DNA of 64,000 nt from an uncultured Flavobacteriales bacterium (GCA_913063375.1 CAJXXR010000006.1:55548-119547), one strand, 5' to 3'; counted from the stretch's first letter, positions 27,537-37,624 are shown. A program made the numbers and translations. Notes: a model not told the origin generated them from the sequence alone.

Positions 27537-28472
27537 TTAATTCTTAATAATATGGGAGGTGATTTTTTTTGATACATAAACTGGTTGCATAAGTATCGCT
27601 TTTAAAATGTGAAACATAAGATCCCCGTATTTCTTTTTTCCAAGGTCGAATTTGGCAAGGTGCATATATTGTTTTGCATAAGCTTTTCTTTTCCAATTCA
27701 GTTTTTGTAGGAAAGATTTGCTGTTTAATTTTGTTAAATAGTTTTCCCATGTAGGTTCTATTAAACCTTTTCTTCTTGCCCACATGGATTCTCTAACCCA
27801 TTCATACTTTTTACGACTTTCAATGAACTTGGAAGCTATTGTAGAATCACCATGTACCCTGAAAGACATTAATATTTCAGGTTGAACTAATATGGTTACA
27901 TCAATTTCAGTAAGTCTGTTATATAAATCAATGTCATCAGCTGGCCAATATTGACTGCGATAACCACCAACCTCTAAAAATTTCTTTTTACTAACGACAA
28001 ATCCGGGATTAAGTAATCCAATGGGTTCATTTTTGGAAATGTAATCATTGAATACGGAAAGTGATGGGACGGTATTTAGGGTTTTACCGATTCGAATATT
28101 TTCTGCGGTTATATAGTGGGCCAAACAGCTTGTTGCTTCCAAATTATTAGTTTGCAAAAAATGCCGTTGTCTTTCGATTCTATTTTTAAGCATGATGTCA
28201 TCAGCATCAATGTGAAAAATATAATCTCCTGTGGCCAATACTTTTACCGCTCGATTAATTGCCTCACTTTTTCCCATATTGTGATGATTATCGACAATAA
28301 TTCGATTATCCTCCTCGGCGTATTTGTTGATAATATTTAAGGTGTTATCGGTTGAGCCGTTGTTTATTATGATATACTGAAAATCACTGAAAGATTGGAT
28401 TAAAACACTTTCAATTGTTTGTGATATGAATTTTTCAGCATTATAAGCTGACATTACTACTGTTACAGTCAT
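27537..28472 (-). CDS. GT2 family glycosyltransferase
   Basis: A 311-residue GT-A enzyme. TVTVVMSAYNAEKFISQTIE is at the N terminus, IIINNGSTDNT, MGKSEAINRAV and YIFHIDADDIML (DxD/DD metal site) follow, and WPADDIDLYNRL is the acceptor-side ADDxDLY motif. The basic C-terminal ~70 residues may contact the membrane. It adds one sugar of the repeat unit; which one cannot be read. It lies 70 bp after the SDR reductase gene. Confidence 0.88.
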   Translation of the reverse strand: MTVTVVMSAYNAEKFISQTIESVLIQSFSDFQYIIINNGSTDNTLNIINKYAEEDNRIIVDNHHNMGKSEAINRAVKVLATGDYIFHIDADDIMLKNRIERQRHFLQTNNLEATSCLAHYITAENIRIGKTLNTVPSLSVFNDYISKNEPIGLLNPGFVVSKKKFLEVGGYRSQYWPADDIDLYNRLTEIDVTILVQPEILMSFRVHGDSTIASKFIESRKKYEWVRESMWARRKGLIEPTWENYLTKLNSKSFLQKLNWKRKAYAKQYMHLAKFDLGKKKYGDLMFHILKAILMQPVYVSKKITSHIIKN

Positions 28473-28542
28473 AAATATAGGTTTTCAACTAAGGTCTTTT
28501 AAAAAAAAAAGGTGGTAAAGTATTTGTCTTTTTCAAAAGATG

Positions 28543-29526
28543 TTACTGAGCCGTCTCATTTTCAAAGTACTTAAATAAATCATCAATTCCTTCACTTAAT
28601 TTCTTACGAAATTCAATGGATTGAGATGTCGCTAAGCTATTTGATATTATGCTATTTGAGTTATTGAGATTGTTATAGTTATCGGTGAACAATTGATCTT
28701 TATTAATATAAATGGGGATTTTAACACCATATTTTTTGTGGTAAACTTCCTTCACTTTTAATGCAACTTCTAGCATGCTAATAGAAGTTGAAGAACTAAA
28801 ATGTAGTGTGTTTTTATCACCTACAGATGGCCCATCAATTAACTGATTTAATCCGTTACAGATGTCGGAAAAATGAATAAAATCGCGCACAGCTCTGCCA
28901 TCAGAATTTAAAATAATTTTATTGTCTCTATATGCCGATCTTGCTAAGTTATTTACGATTAGAGTCCAGCATTTAGCATCAGGGAAAATGGGTTCTCCAT
29001 AGCTGTTAGAAAGCCTAACATTAATGCAATCCGTATCCGTTGTACGATTGTAATAATTACATATTTCCTCACTTAATAAGTGAGTCATTCCATATATATT
29101 CGATGGTGTTCCTTTTTGATCCTCTTGTACTAAACCCTTTTGGTTTTTACCATATACATGAATGGTTGAAAAGTAAATAAATTTACTAACCCCATTGGAA
29201 AGAGTACATTCATTAAGTAGGTTCCAGGTAGATTGTATATTTACTTTAGAAACGAAATCTGGTGACTTTTCTGAATCATGGTGATCTAATGAAATTAGGT
29301 GAATAATTACATCAGCTTTAACTTCAGAGATCTTTTTAATAGTTTTAATTTCTCGGATATCTCCAACAATTGTTTGATCTATTAAATCTGTCCAACCTGT
29401 CTTTTGAGGAATCGTTGAAGAAAATAACGCTATAATCTGGTGACCTTGTTTAGCAAAAAAATAGCATAGCCTAGACCCAATATATCCACTGGCTCCGGTA
29501 ATCAAGATTTTCTTACTACCATTCAT
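28543..29526 (-). CDS. Extended SDR sugar reductase/epimerase, catalytic Lys replaced by His
   Basis: A 327-residue NAD(P)-dependent extended SDR. The nucleotide loop is KILITGASGYIGSRLCYF (GxxGxxG). The active-site motif reads NIYGMTHLLSEEI, so the usual Y-x3-K is Y-x3-H; the codon is CAC on the minus strand (29077-29079 region). FSTIHVYG supplies the Ser/Thr. It overlaps the cupin gene by 11 bp and follows rfbF and rfbG, so it is placed to reduce or epimerise a CDP-4-keto-6-deoxyhexose. The Lys to His change is unusual and makes the reaction uncertain. Confidence 0.8.
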   Translation of the reverse strand: MNGSKKILITGASGYIGSRLCYFFAKQGHQIIALFSSTIPQKTGWTDLIDQTIVGDIREIKTIKKISEVKADVIIHLISLDHHDSEKSPDFVSKVNIQSTWNLLNECTLSNGVSKFIYFSTIHVYGKNQKGLVQEDQKGTPSNIYGMTHLLSEEICNYYNRTTDTDCINVRLSNSYGEPIFPDAKCWTLIVNNLARSAYRDNKIILNSDGRAVRDFIHFSDICNGLNQLIDGPSVGDKNTLHFSSSTSISMLEVALKVKEVYHKKYGVKIPIYINKDQLFTDNYNNLNNSNSIISNSLATSQSIEFRKKLSEGIDDLFKYFENETAQ

Positions 29527-29920
29527 AATTAATCTCCTCCAAGTCTATATTAATGGCTTCATTTGGGTCGTGTTCAATACTTGCAACATTTAGAACCAGA
29601 TTTAATTTATCTCCTAACCCTCTAAATGCAACCCATAAATTGGGAGAGATGGTAAGCCTTTTATAGTTTTCCTGAGATAGAACAACAGTAAAGAATTTTT
29701 CACCATTGTATATTACAAATTCAACTTTTCCGGTTGGTACTATTAGGTTTAAAACCATCTTAGAATGTTTTTTCCATCCTTTGGTCTCCGAGTTGTTTAT
29801 AGTTGTAAAATAGGCTTCTCCAAAATTTTCAAATCCTACAGAACTTTTTTTTACTGCGTGATAAATATCACCCTGTGGATGATGTATCTGTTTTAAATCT
29901 GATAAAGTTACTCCGTCCAT
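29516..29920 (-). CDS. RmlC-like cupin, probable CDP-4-keto-6-deoxyhexose epimerase or isomerase
   Basis: A 134-residue cupin-type protein. GWKKHSKMVLNLIVPTGKVE gives the beta-strands of the RmlC/FdtA barrel, and RLTISPNLWVAFRGLG matches the ISPGLWHGF-type strand of dTDP-4-dehydrorhamnose 3,5-epimerases. It sits between a 4,6-dehydratase (13-bp overlap) and an SDR reductase (11-bp overlap), the usual place of such epimerases. The substrate should be CDP-linked because the pathway is headed by rfbF and rfbG. The exact carbon epimerised is unknown. Confidence 0.7.
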   Translation of the reverse strand: MDGVTLSDLKQIHHPQGDIYHAVKKSSVGFENFGEAYFTTINNSETKGWKKHSKMVLNLIVPTGKVEFVIYNGEKFFTVVLSQENYKRLTISPNLWVAFRGLGDKLNLVLNVASIEHDPNEAINIDLEEINYEW

Positions 29921-31008
29921 TTTAACAATTTATTTTTCGCCATATCTTCATATTCTGTAATTTGTTCAATGGTTTTATCATAAATATTGGACTCACTTTT
30001 ATAAAAATCGTAATACCATTCACTGGTATACCGAATAGTATCATTATAATCCAGATTTGCTTGCCATTTTAAATGAAAAAGCGCTTTATCGCAGTTTAAT
30101 TTTAATAATCCTGCTTCGTGAAATGGGATGTTTGCAGTAATTGTGAACGCGTCATTTACAGTTTTGAAATGCCAATATTTACTTAAATCTTCAAGCAATT
30201 GTTTCACGGTGTGATTTTGTTCCGCTCGTGGGCCAAAATTGAAGGATTCCCCATGGAGGACATCTTCATTAAATAAGTTAGCGCCAAGGTCTAGATACCC
30301 ACTCAAAGGTTCAAGAACATGTTGCCAGGGTCTAGTAGCTTTAGGGCTTCTAATTTCAACCGTTTTATTTTCGCTCCATGCTTCCATGCAGTCAACCACA
30401 ATTCTATCTTTGGCCCAGTCTCCACCTCCAATTACATTACCAGCTCTTCCAATAGCAAGTTTGATGTTGGAATCGTTTGATTTGAAAAATGAATGATAAT
30501 AGGATTTTATTATCAGTTCGGCAGCACCTTTACTTCCGCTATAGATGTCTTTACCACCCATTTTATCATCTTCTTTATATCCCCAAACTTGTTCCACATT
30601 GTCATAGGCTTTATCGCTTGTGATAATAATTGCAGTGCACTTATGATTTGAAACTTTTAAAGCTTCAAGAACATTTGCTGTACCCATTACATTGGAGGAA
30701 ATTGTTTCAATTGGATCCTTATAGGAGGTTGAAACAATTGGTTGTGCTGCTAGATGAAAGAGTATATCTGGTTTTTCTTCTGAAATAATTGTGGTTAGAT
30801 TTTCTAAATTTCGGATATCCTCTTTATAATGTTTAATCTTGTTTTCCAATTCAAGTTCTTCAAACATCGATGGCTGAGTTGGTATTTCTTTTGAAATTCC
30901 AACAACATTTGCTCCTAACTTAAGTAACCACGTAGTTAGCCAAGATCCTTTAAATCCGGTGTGACCAGTAACCAGGACCTTTTTATTTTCGTAAATATTC
31001 TTAAACAT
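29908..31008 (-). CDS. rfbG: CDP-glucose 4,6-dehydratase
   Basis: A 366-residue extended SDR. VLVTGHTGFKGSWLTTWLLK holds the NAD+ loop, SSNVMGTANVLEAL follows, IITSDKAYD is at the active site, and YSGSKGAAELI has the Y-x3-K catalytic pair. GHTGFKGSWL is characteristic of CDP-glucose dehydratases. The reaction is CDP-glucose to CDP-4-keto-6-deoxyglucose. It starts 3 bp after the stop of the cytidylyltransferase that makes CDP-glucose. The 3-dehydratase needed for 3,6-dideoxy sugars (RfbH) is absent from the window, so a 6-deoxyhexose is expected. Confidence 0.93.
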   Translation of the reverse strand: MFKNIYENKKVLVTGHTGFKGSWLTTWLLKLGANVVGISKEIPTQPSMFEELELENKIKHYKEDIRNLENLTTIISEEKPDILFHLAAQPIVSTSYKDPIETISSNVMGTANVLEALKVSNHKCTAIIITSDKAYDNVEQVWGYKEDDKMGGKDIYSGSKGAAELIIKSYYHSFFKSNDSNIKLAIGRAGNVIGGGDWAKDRIVVDCMEAWSENKTVEIRSPKATRPWQHVLEPLSGYLDLGANLFNEDVLHGESFNFGPRAEQNHTVKQLLEDLSKYWHFKTVNDAFTITANIPFHEAGLLKLNCDKALFHLKWQANLDYNDTIRYTSEWYYDFYKSESNIYDKTIEQITEYEDMAKNKLLKWTE

Positions 31009-31011
31009 AAA

Positions 31012-31788
31012 TTATTTCCAAGTTTTCCACGGTGCACTATTGTCAGCCCACATTTTATTTAACTTCATTTTATCTCTAAGCGTATCCATAGGCATCCAAA
31101 AATTATCATGCTTATAGGTTAGTAGTTGGCCGTCTTTCGCTATGTTTTTTAATGGTGCCTGCTCAAAAACGGTACTGTCACCTTCAGTGATATAATCAAA
31201 GACTTCTGGCTGACATACGAAGTAACCTGCATTGATCCAACTACCATCTCCTTTCGGCTTTTCCTTAAATTCTAGGACTTTATTTCCTTCTGAAATATTT
31301 AGGGCTCCAAATCGTCCATCTGGTTGAGCAGATGTCATTGTCATAAGTTTCCCATGAGATTTATGAAACTTGACAAGCTCGTTTATGTCAATATTGGCGA
31401 CACCATCGCCATAGGTAAGCATGAAAGGTTCATTATTTATGAAATCTTGAGCCCTCTTAATTCTTCCTCCTGTCATGCTGTGCAAGCCAGTATCAAGTAG
31501 TGTTACTTTCCATGGTTCACTACTGTTGTTGTGTATTTCTATACCATTGTTTTTAATATCAATAGTGATATCACTTTGATGCAAAAAGTAATTGGCAAAA
31601 TATTCTTTGATGTAATAGCCCTTATAACCAAGGAGAATTACAAATTCATTAAAGCCATGTTGTGAATATGTTTTCATTATATGCCACAATATTGGTTTAC
31701 CTCCTATTTCTACCATTGGTTTAGGTCTTAACTCTGTCTCTTCACTAAGACGTGTACCGAAACCACCGGCTAAAAGTACTACTTTCAT
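31012..31788 (-). CDS. rfbF: Glucose-1-phosphate cytidylyltransferase
   Basis: A 258-residue sugar nucleotidyltransferase. LLAGGFGTRLSEETELRPKP is the CTP-binding loop with the GxGTR-x-KP pattern, GKPILWHIMKTYSQHG follows, and MLTYGDGVANID and EKPKGDGSWINAGYFV are the RfbF-specific sugar-binding stretches. It makes CDP-glucose from CTP and glucose 1-phosphate. Four genes, rfbF, rfbG, cupin and SDR, run together from here with gaps or overlaps of 13 bp or less. Confidence 0.94.
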   Translation of the reverse strand: MKVVLLAGGFGTRLSEETELRPKPMVEIGGKPILWHIMKTYSQHGFNEFVILLGYKGYYIKEYFANYFLHQSDITIDIKNNGIEIHNNSSEPWKVTLLDTGLHSMTGGRIKRAQDFINNEPFMLTYGDGVANIDINELVKFHKSHGKLMTMTSAQPDGRFGALNISEGNKVLEFKEKPKGDGSWINAGYFVCQPEVFDYITEGDSTVFEQAPLKNIAKDGQLLTYKHDNFWMPMDTLRDKMKLNKMWADNSAPWKTWK

Positions 31789-31858
31789 AATTTGATTTTT
31801 TACTTTATTAATTCAGAATAAATTTAGCTTCTGTATGCAATCAGCAATTGTAATTTGC

Positions 31859-33106
31859 CTACTTATTAGCAATTGTTGGGTCACTCACAGTTAAATCGTA
31901 TACCGGTTCCAATTTAGCTTTATATCTAATAGAATTGAGGTATAGTATAAACTGTACGACAGCTGTTATTACCATTATAGATAATATTGTTTCAGAACTT
32001 ACTTTTGCTGTGTTATTGATTAATACAGCAAAAATTATTGTTGAGATCCATAATGCTCCAGCTGAAAAGTGGAAAACCGTATGTTTGTCCTGTAATCTGT
32101 TCTGTATATTGAGTAATCTTGATAAACTTTGGATGGATACCAGCATAAATAAAAATATAAATATTGGTAAATGCTGAGTGTATGCTGCTCCATAAGTTAG
32201 GTTAATCAAAAATTGACCTTTGAAATAGAATAGTGCGATTAAAGCTCCGCAAACGACAAAATATAAAACGATCCATTTCCAGGTAATAAAGGAAGTTCTT
32301 TTTTCATTTACTAAAATAGCTGAATAATGGGATTCGACAAATTGTAGTACAAAAGGAAAGACATTAATTAGTGAACGAAATGCCTGTAGGGCTCCGAAAG
32401 TTATTAGGTCAACTTTACTGAATAATAAGGTTATCAAAATGGAATTAGTTAAGTTTGATATTCCTAAATGAAAAAGAGAAAAGTCCATTTCGTTTTTAAC
32501 TTCCTGTTTAGTGTCCTCTAATTTTTTGTAATGCTTTTGGGTATAAATCACTTGCGTAATTAAGCTAAATGCAGTAGCAATTAATAGTGAAATGAATATT
32601 ACCTCATGAAGTTCTTCGATATAATACCTTAGTGTAAACAGTAATACAAATGCAATTCCCCATTTTGTAATATTGCTTGCTAATGATTGTAGAACTGCTC
32701 TTTGTCTTACAAGGAAAAACCTCATTGCATCATATAATACAATGAATAACCCGAGAATATACATCATCAAAATTTCTATTAAACCTATATCTTCCTTGAA
32801 GAAATACGAATATATAAGTAAGAGAAATGGCGTTAGTAATGAAAGAAAAAGGATCTTTTTTAATGCACTTTTAATGATCGATTTGTTCCCGAAGCTTAAA
32901 CTTTTGGAAGTGATAGGTAAAATAATCCAGGGAGCGGAAATAGATATGATTATTTGAGCTCCAACCCAAAGAATGGAGAATTTACCAAATTCTAACGGAC
33001 CTATAATTTTCGCTGAAATAATAAAAAATAAAAAATTCCCTCCATTTAGGCTTAGTTGCTCTAGCATGGATAATGAAAGTAATTTGTCTATTATTTTTTT
33101 AATCAT
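31859..33106 (-). CDS. wzx: Wzx-like polysaccharide flippase
   Basis: A 415-residue polytopic membrane protein of the PST/MATE-like family, with regularly spaced hydrophobic segments and charged short loops. The first helices contain LSLNGGNFLFFIISAKIIGP and LEFGKFSILW, the pattern at the start of Wzx proteins. It flips the lipid-linked repeat unit across the inner membrane. It is the only flippase I can identify in the window, so it may serve both loci. It lies 38 bp downstream of fcl. Confidence 0.8.
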   Translation of the reverse strand: MIKKIIDKLLSLSMLEQLSLNGGNFLFFIISAKIIGPLEFGKFSILWVGAQIIISISAPWIILPITSKSLSFGNKSIIKSALKKILFLSLLTPFLLLIYSYFFKEDIGLIEILMMYILGLFIVLYDAMRFFLVRQRAVLQSLASNITKWGIAFVLLFTLRYYIEELHEVIFISLLIATAFSLITQVIYTQKHYKKLEDTKQEVKNEMDFSLFHLGISNLTNSILITLLFSKVDLITFGALQAFRSLINVFPFVLQFVESHYSAILVNEKRTSFITWKWIVLYFVVCGALIALFYFKGQFLINLTYGAAYTQHLPIFIFLFMLVSIQSLSRLLNIQNRLQDKHTVFHFSAGALWISTIIFAVLINNTAKVSSETILSIMVITAVVQFILYLNSIRYKAKLEPVYDLTVSDPTIANK

Positions 33107-33144
33107 GAGTAAGCTAAGGAATTAGGGTTAGTCTGGGTATGTTA

Positions 33145-34239
33145 TTATTTACTGATATCATTTGTACACTTGATTAAGCCTTCTTTTAAGTCTACCTTAT
33201 GCTTCCATCCCAATTGATGTAGCTTCGATACATCAGTAAGTTTGCGTAATGTGCCATCAGGTTTGCTAGTGTTAAAGTAGATTTGACCTTTAAAACCAAT
33301 AATATCCTTTATCATTTCAGCCAATGATTTAATTGAAATTTCAATCCCTGTACCAATATTTATATGCGTGTTTTTTATCTCTTTAGTTCCTTTGTCATAT
33401 GTATTGCTGAAGTCTCTATTTTCCATAATAAACACACAGGCATCTGCCATATCTTCCGACCAAAGAAATTCACGCATTGGTTTACCGGATCCCCAAACTT
33501 CTACCTGTACATTGGTTTGATGATTTTCCTTTGTACTTTTAATTCCATAGTTTGAAAGGATGGATAATATACTTTCTTTTGTGGCTTTACCGTCAATGCC
33601 CTCAATAGGCAACTGATTTAAATCCTTTATAATTGTTGCCCAATCATCATTTTCTAGGGCTTTCCCCAAATAGATTTTACGCATCAAAGCAGGCAGAACA
33701 TGAGATTTTTTTAGGTCATAATTATCATTGGGGCCATATAAATTCGTAGGCATTACTGATATGAAATTTGTTCCATGTTGAATGTTATAACTTTCACACA
33801 TTTTTATCCCCGCTATTTTGGCGATAGCATATGGTTCGTTGGTATATTCTAAAGTATCTGTTAATAAATACTCCTCTTTCATAGGTTGTTGTGCATTTTT
33901 GGGATAAATACATGTGCTACCCAGGAATAGAAGCTTTTTTACACCATGAGAATAGGATTGATGAATTATGTTGTTTTGGATCATCAGGTTGTCGTATATA
34001 AAGTCAGCTCTATATATGTTGTTCGCGACAATTCCTCCTACTTTTGCAGCTGCCAGGAAAACGTATTCTGGCTTTTCCTGTTCCATAAAATGGGCAACAG
34101 CAGAAGTATTTGTTAAGTCCAGTTCTGAATGAGTTCTGTAAATTATATTCTTATACCCTTTAGATTTAAGGTTATTAAGAATTGCTGAACCGACTAGGCC
34201 TCTATGGCCTGCGATATATATTTTTGAATCTTTATTCAT
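33145..34239 (-). CDS. fcl: GDP-L-fucose synthase
   Basis: A 364-residue extended SDR. I chose the ATG at 34239 because [18 protein letters not shown] begins right after it; a longer in-frame start at 34293 would overlap gmd and adds a non-conserved leader. [15 protein letters not shown] has the Y-x3-K pair. Relative to E. coli Fcl (321 residues) there is an insertion around residues 180-225 ([18 protein letters not shown]), as in other Bacteroidota Fcl proteins. It epimerises and reduces GDP-4-keto-6-deoxymannose to GDP-L-fucose. It directly follows gmd. Confidence 0.93.
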   Translation of the reverse strand: MNKDSKIYIAGHRGLVGSAILNNLKSKGYKNIIYRTHSELDLTNTSAVAHFMEQEKPEYVFLAAAKVGGIVANNIYRADFIYDNLMIQNNIIHQSYSHGVKKLLFLGSTCIYPKNAQQPMKEEYLLTDTLEYTNEPYAIAKIAGIKMCESYNIQHGTNFISVMPTNLYGPNDNYDLKKSHVLPALMRKIYLGKALENDDWATIIKDLNQLPIEGIDGKATKESILSILSNYGIKSTKENHQTNVQVEVWGSGKPMREFLWSEDMADACVFIMENRDFSNTYDKGTKEIKNTHINIGTGIEISIKSLAEMIKDIIGFKGQIYFNTSKPDGTLRKLTDVSKLHQLGWKHKVDLKEGLIKCTNDISK

Positions 34240-34285
34240 CCTATGTAATGGTAACAGAATTATTGAAAAATAGTTGAAATCAATA

Positions 34286-35398
34286 TTATTCAAAATAGTT
34301 TAATGTGGTATAACCACCTTTCTTCAAATATTGATCTTTTTGCATCAATTTGAGATCACTTTGCATCATATCTTTAACCAAGGCAGGAAGATCATATTCC
34401 GGGGTCCAACCCAATTTTTCATTAGCTTTAGTAGGGTCACCTATAAGAAGTTCAACTTCGGTTGGTCTAAAATATTTTGGATCAACCGAGAGTACTTCTT
34501 TCCCAATTTCTAATTGGAATTTTGGGTTATTACAAGCTTTTACAAAAGCTTTTTCATTAACTCCATTGCCTCTGAATTCCAATTCAATTCCTACTTCAGA
34601 AAAGGCCATTCGAACGAAATCTCTTACAGTGGTAGTTTTCCCTGTCGCGATTACCCAGTCTTCAGCTTCATCTGCTTGGAGAATCATCCACATCATGCGT
34701 ATATAATCCTTAGCATGTCCCCAGTCCCTTTGTGCATCTAGGTTTCCTAAATAGAATTTACCTTGAAGTCCTAATGCAATTCTTGAGGTAGCACGTGTGA
34801 TTTTTCTCGTAACAAAAGTTTCTCCTCGAATTGGAGATTCATGATTAAACAAAATACCGTTACATGCGTAAATACCGTACGCTTCCCTATAGTTTACTGT
34901 TATCCAGTAGGCATACATCTTTGCAACTGCGTATGGTGATCTTGGATAAAATGGGGTAGTCTCAGATTGAGGAACCTCTTGCACCTTACCATATAATTCA
35001 GAAGTAGAGGCTTGGTATATTCTTGTTTTCTTTTCTAATCCCAGTAGACGTACGGCATCCAAAACTCTAAGAGTTCCTATTCCATCCGCATTGGCGGTAT
35101 ATTCTGGAGTTTCAAAAGATACATGCACATGGCTCATTGCAGCTAGATTATAAATTTCATCTGGTTGAATCTCTTGAATCAATCGGATTAAATTAGAGCT
35201 ATCGGTCATGTCTCCATAATGGAGGATGAAGTTTTGATTCTCAACATGTGGATCCTGATATAAGTGATCTATTCTATCTGTATTGAATAAAGAAGATCTC
35301 CTTTTTAGACCATGGACTATATAACCTTTTTTTAAAAGGAATTCACTTAAATAAGCCCCATCTTGTCCGGTAACTCCTGTAATTAATGCAATTTTCAT
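34286..35398 (-). CDS. gmd: GDP-mannose 4,6-dehydratase
   Basis: A 370-residue extended [22 protein letters not shown] binds NADP+, [17 protein letters not shown] is a Gmd-specific loop, the [20 protein letters not shown] active-site stretch follows, and [11 protein letters not shown] has the Y-x3-K pair. [19 protein letters not shown] is the family hallmark. It converts GDP-mannose to GDP-4-keto-6-deoxymannose, which Fcl turns into GDP-L-fucose. Mannose-1-phosphate guanylyltransferase (manC) is not seen in the window, so GDP-mannose must be made elsewhere. Confidence 0.96.
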   Translation of the reverse strand: MKIALITGVTGQDGAYLSEFLLKKGYIVHGLKRRSSLFNTDRIDHLYQDPHVENQNFILHYGDMTDSSNLIRLIQEIQPDEIYNLAAMSHVHVSFETPEYTANADGIGTLRVLDAVRLLGLEKKTRIYQASTSELYGKVQEVPQSETTPFYPRSPYAVAKMYAYWITVNYREAYGIYACNGILFNHESPIRGETFVTRKITRATSRIALGLQGKFYLGNLDAQRDWGHAKDYIRMMWMILQADEAEDWVIATGKTTTVRDFVRMAFSEVGIELEFRGNGVNEKAFVKACNNPKFQLEIGKEVLSVDPKYFRPTEVELLIGDPTKANEKLGWTPEYDLPALVKDMMQSDLKLMQKDQYLKKGGYTTLNYFE

Positions 35399-35481
35399 AT
35401 CTGGTAATTCTATTTACTTTTAATTTCTTTTTGCTTTTACTAAAGGCTTAAAGAAATCTGATTCTAAGTCGTTTGTTTTTT

Positions 35482-36468
35482 CTAAAGGTATACTTCCAGT
35501 AATTCTACTGAAGTAGACTGAATTTCTATTTGTAACACTGAGGCAGGAATAAAAATGGTATCCCCTTTTTTAATATTTTCAGTGCTACTGTCGATTTTAA
35601 CTGTTCCAGCACCTTCTACACACATATATACAATGAAAGAATCTATAGTAGTCAGATCTTTTTGATATACATGTTCAATGTTAATTTTGTTTGTAGTAAA
35701 ATATTTATCCGATACTACTTTGTTTGCGATGTTTCTATAATTATCAAATCGAATGGGCTTGGATTTAAACTGATTAAAGTCTAGAGCATCAAAGGCTAAT
35801 TCTAAGTGTAATTCTCTAAGTTCACCATTCAAATCCTTTCGATTCCAATCATACACTCTATATGTGATATCAGATGTTTGTTGAATTTCGGCTAATAAAA
35901 TATTTTTTCCGATGGCATGAATTGTACCAGCTTCTACAAGATAAGCCTGCCCCTTTTTAGCACAATGGTTCTCCACCATATCGGTGATTTTATCCATTTG
36001 AATATTTTTCAAATATTCTTCTGGATAATAGGAATTATTAAAGCCTAAATGAATTTTCGCATCCTTTTCTGCTTCTATTATATACCACATCTCCGTTTTG
36101 CCAAAACTATTGTGTCTTTCTTTTGCCAATTCATCATTTGGATGCAATTGAATGGAAAGATCTTTTTTGGCATCTATAAATTTAAATAGCAATGGAAAGG
36201 AGACTCCAAATTGATCAAAAACTTTTTTACCTAATAATTGAATAGGATTTTCTTGAATTATTTCTGTTAGTAATTTCCCTTTTAAAGGGCCATTAGCTAC
36301 TACCGAAACTTCATTTTCCACAGCGGATATCTCCCAGCTTTCTCCTGTGAATTGGGATGAGGTGTGCTTGTTGAGTACTTTTTTTAATTTATCTCCACCC
36401 CATACCTTTTCAAATAGTCTTGGTGTAAATTTGATTGGATATTGAATAGCTTTATTCGTTAATTTCAT
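35482..36468 (-). CDS. manA: Mannose-6-phosphate isomerase (type I, cupin)
   Basis: A 328-residue cupin-type phosphomannose isomerase. SIQLHPND and KTEMWYII supply zinc ligands (Gln, His, Glu), and AGTIHAIG supplies the last His. FKFIDAKKDLSIQ is also conserved. It interconverts fructose 6-phosphate and mannose 6-phosphate, feeding GDP-mannose and hence gmd and fcl, which are the next genes downstream. It lies between wecB (25-bp gap) and gmd (83-bp gap). The length matches the short bacterial ManA forms. Confidence 0.92.
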   Translation of the reverse strand: MKLTNKAIQYPIKFTPRLFEKVWGGDKLKKVLNKHTSSQFTGESWEISAVENEVSVVANGPLKGKLLTEIIQENPIQLLGKKVFDQFGVSFPLLFKFIDAKKDLSIQLHPNDELAKERHNSFGKTEMWYIIEAEKDAKIHLGFNNSYYPEEYLKNIQMDKITDMVENHCAKKGQAYLVEAGTIHAIGKNILLAEIQQTSDITYRVYDWNRKDLNGELRELHLELAFDALDFNQFKSKPIRFDNYRNIANKVVSDKYFTTNKINIEHVYQKDLTTIDSFIVYMCVEGAGTVKIDSSTENIKKGDTIFIPASVLQIEIQSTSVELLEVYL

Positions 36469-36493
36469 TTAATCTTCGCTGAGATTTTATTGG

Positions 36494-37624
36494 TTATAAG
36501 TCATTTAATTTTGAAATGAACGCCACAATTTGCTTACAAGCTGTCCCATCTCCATACGGATTATGTAAGCGACTCATTTCCTTGTAATTGGTGGTGTCCT
36601 CTAATAGGTTTTTTGCTTCAGAAACTATTTTTTGAGTATCTGTGCCTACTAATAAAACGGTTCCTACTTCAACGGCTTCGGGTCTTTCTGTGGTGTCACG
36701 CATGACCAATACTGGCTTTCCTAAGCTAGGTGCTTCTTCCTGCACTCCGCCGCTATCGGTGATGATCAAATGTGATTGATCCATCAACCAAACGAAGGCG
36801 GGGTAGCTTAACGGGGTAATGAGTTCTATATTCGGGATATTCGCCAATAACTCGTATACTGGTTTCTGTACATTGGGGTTCAGATGTACAGGGTAAATGA
36901 TTTGTGTATCTGGATGCTCTAGTGCAATTTGTTTTAGAGCCGTGCAAATATTGATCAACCCTTGTCCGTGGTTTTCTCTTCTATGTCCTGTAACTAGGAT
37001 TAATCGTTTGGAAGAATCTACGATATGCTTAAGTGTTTCAATTTCGGCATCCTTGAAATCCAGAGATTGTACTTTTTCTACACTTAGGTTCAAGGCGTCA
37101 ATCACTGTATTTCCAGTAATTAGAATACTGTCTTCCTTGATGTTTTCATTCAATAAATTTTGCTTAGACACATCGGTAGGAGAGAAATGATAATCCGAAA
37201 TTGAACCTGCAATAGATCGATTGATTTCTTCAGGGAATGGAGATCTTTTATTGAAGGTTCTTAAACCTGCCTCTACATGACATACTTTTGCACCAGAATA
37301 GAATGCAGCAATACTACTGGCCATTGTAGTAGTGGTGTCACCATGTACATAGACATAATCCGGTCGAAATTCTTCCAGTATAGGTTTTAATCCTGTAATG
37401 ATATCCGCGGTTAGTGAATGTAAATTTTGATTCGGTTTCATCAAGTCTAAATCGAAATCAGGTGTGATTTCAAAAAAGGATAACACCTGATCCAACATTT
37501 CTCGGTGTTGAGCAGTAATACAAACCTTGGTTTCGAAAATATCTGAATTCTTTTGAAATTCCTTTACCAATGGAGCCATTTTTATGGCCTCTGGTCGTGT
37601 TCCAAATACGATTAGATTTTTCAT
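36494..37624 (-). CDS. wecB: UDP-N-acetylglucosamine 2-epimerase (non-hydrolysing)
   Basis: A 376-residue GT-B-like epimerase. IVFGTRPEAIKMAPLVKEFQ is the N-terminal signature. HVEAGLRTF, PFPEEINRSIAG, TGHRRENHGQG and SDSGGVQEEAPSLGKPVLVM cover the active site (catalytic Asp, Glu, His). It makes UDP-ManNAc from UDP-GlcNAc. The dehydrogenase that would give UDP-ManNAcA (WecC) is not in the window, so ManNAc itself or a separate pathway is implied. It starts 29 bp after the preceding cytidylyltransferase stop. Confidence 0.95.
   Translation of the reverse strand: MKNLIVFGTRPEAIKMAPLVKEFQKNSDIFETKVCITAQHREMLDQVLSFFEITPDFDLDLMKPNQNLHSLTADIITGLKPILEEFRPDYVYVHGDTTTTMASSIAAFYSGAKVCHVEAGLRTFNKRSPFPEEINRSIAGSISDYHFSPTDVSKQNLLNENIKEDSILITGNTVIDALNLSVEKVQSLDFKDAEIETLKHIVDSSKRLILVTGHRRENHGQGLINICTALKQIALEHPDTQIIYPVHLNPNVQKPVYELLANIPNIELITPLSYPAFVWLMDQSHLIITDSGGVQEEAPSLGKPVLVMRDTTERPEAVEVGTVLLVGTDTQKIVSEAKNLLEDTTNYKEMSRLHNPYGDGTACKQIVAFISKLNDL

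Noticed and set aside
34240..34293. Upstream start for fcl
   Set aside because: The extra 18 residues overlap gmd and precede a canonical dinucleotide-binding N terminus at the internal Met, so the shorter start is favoured.
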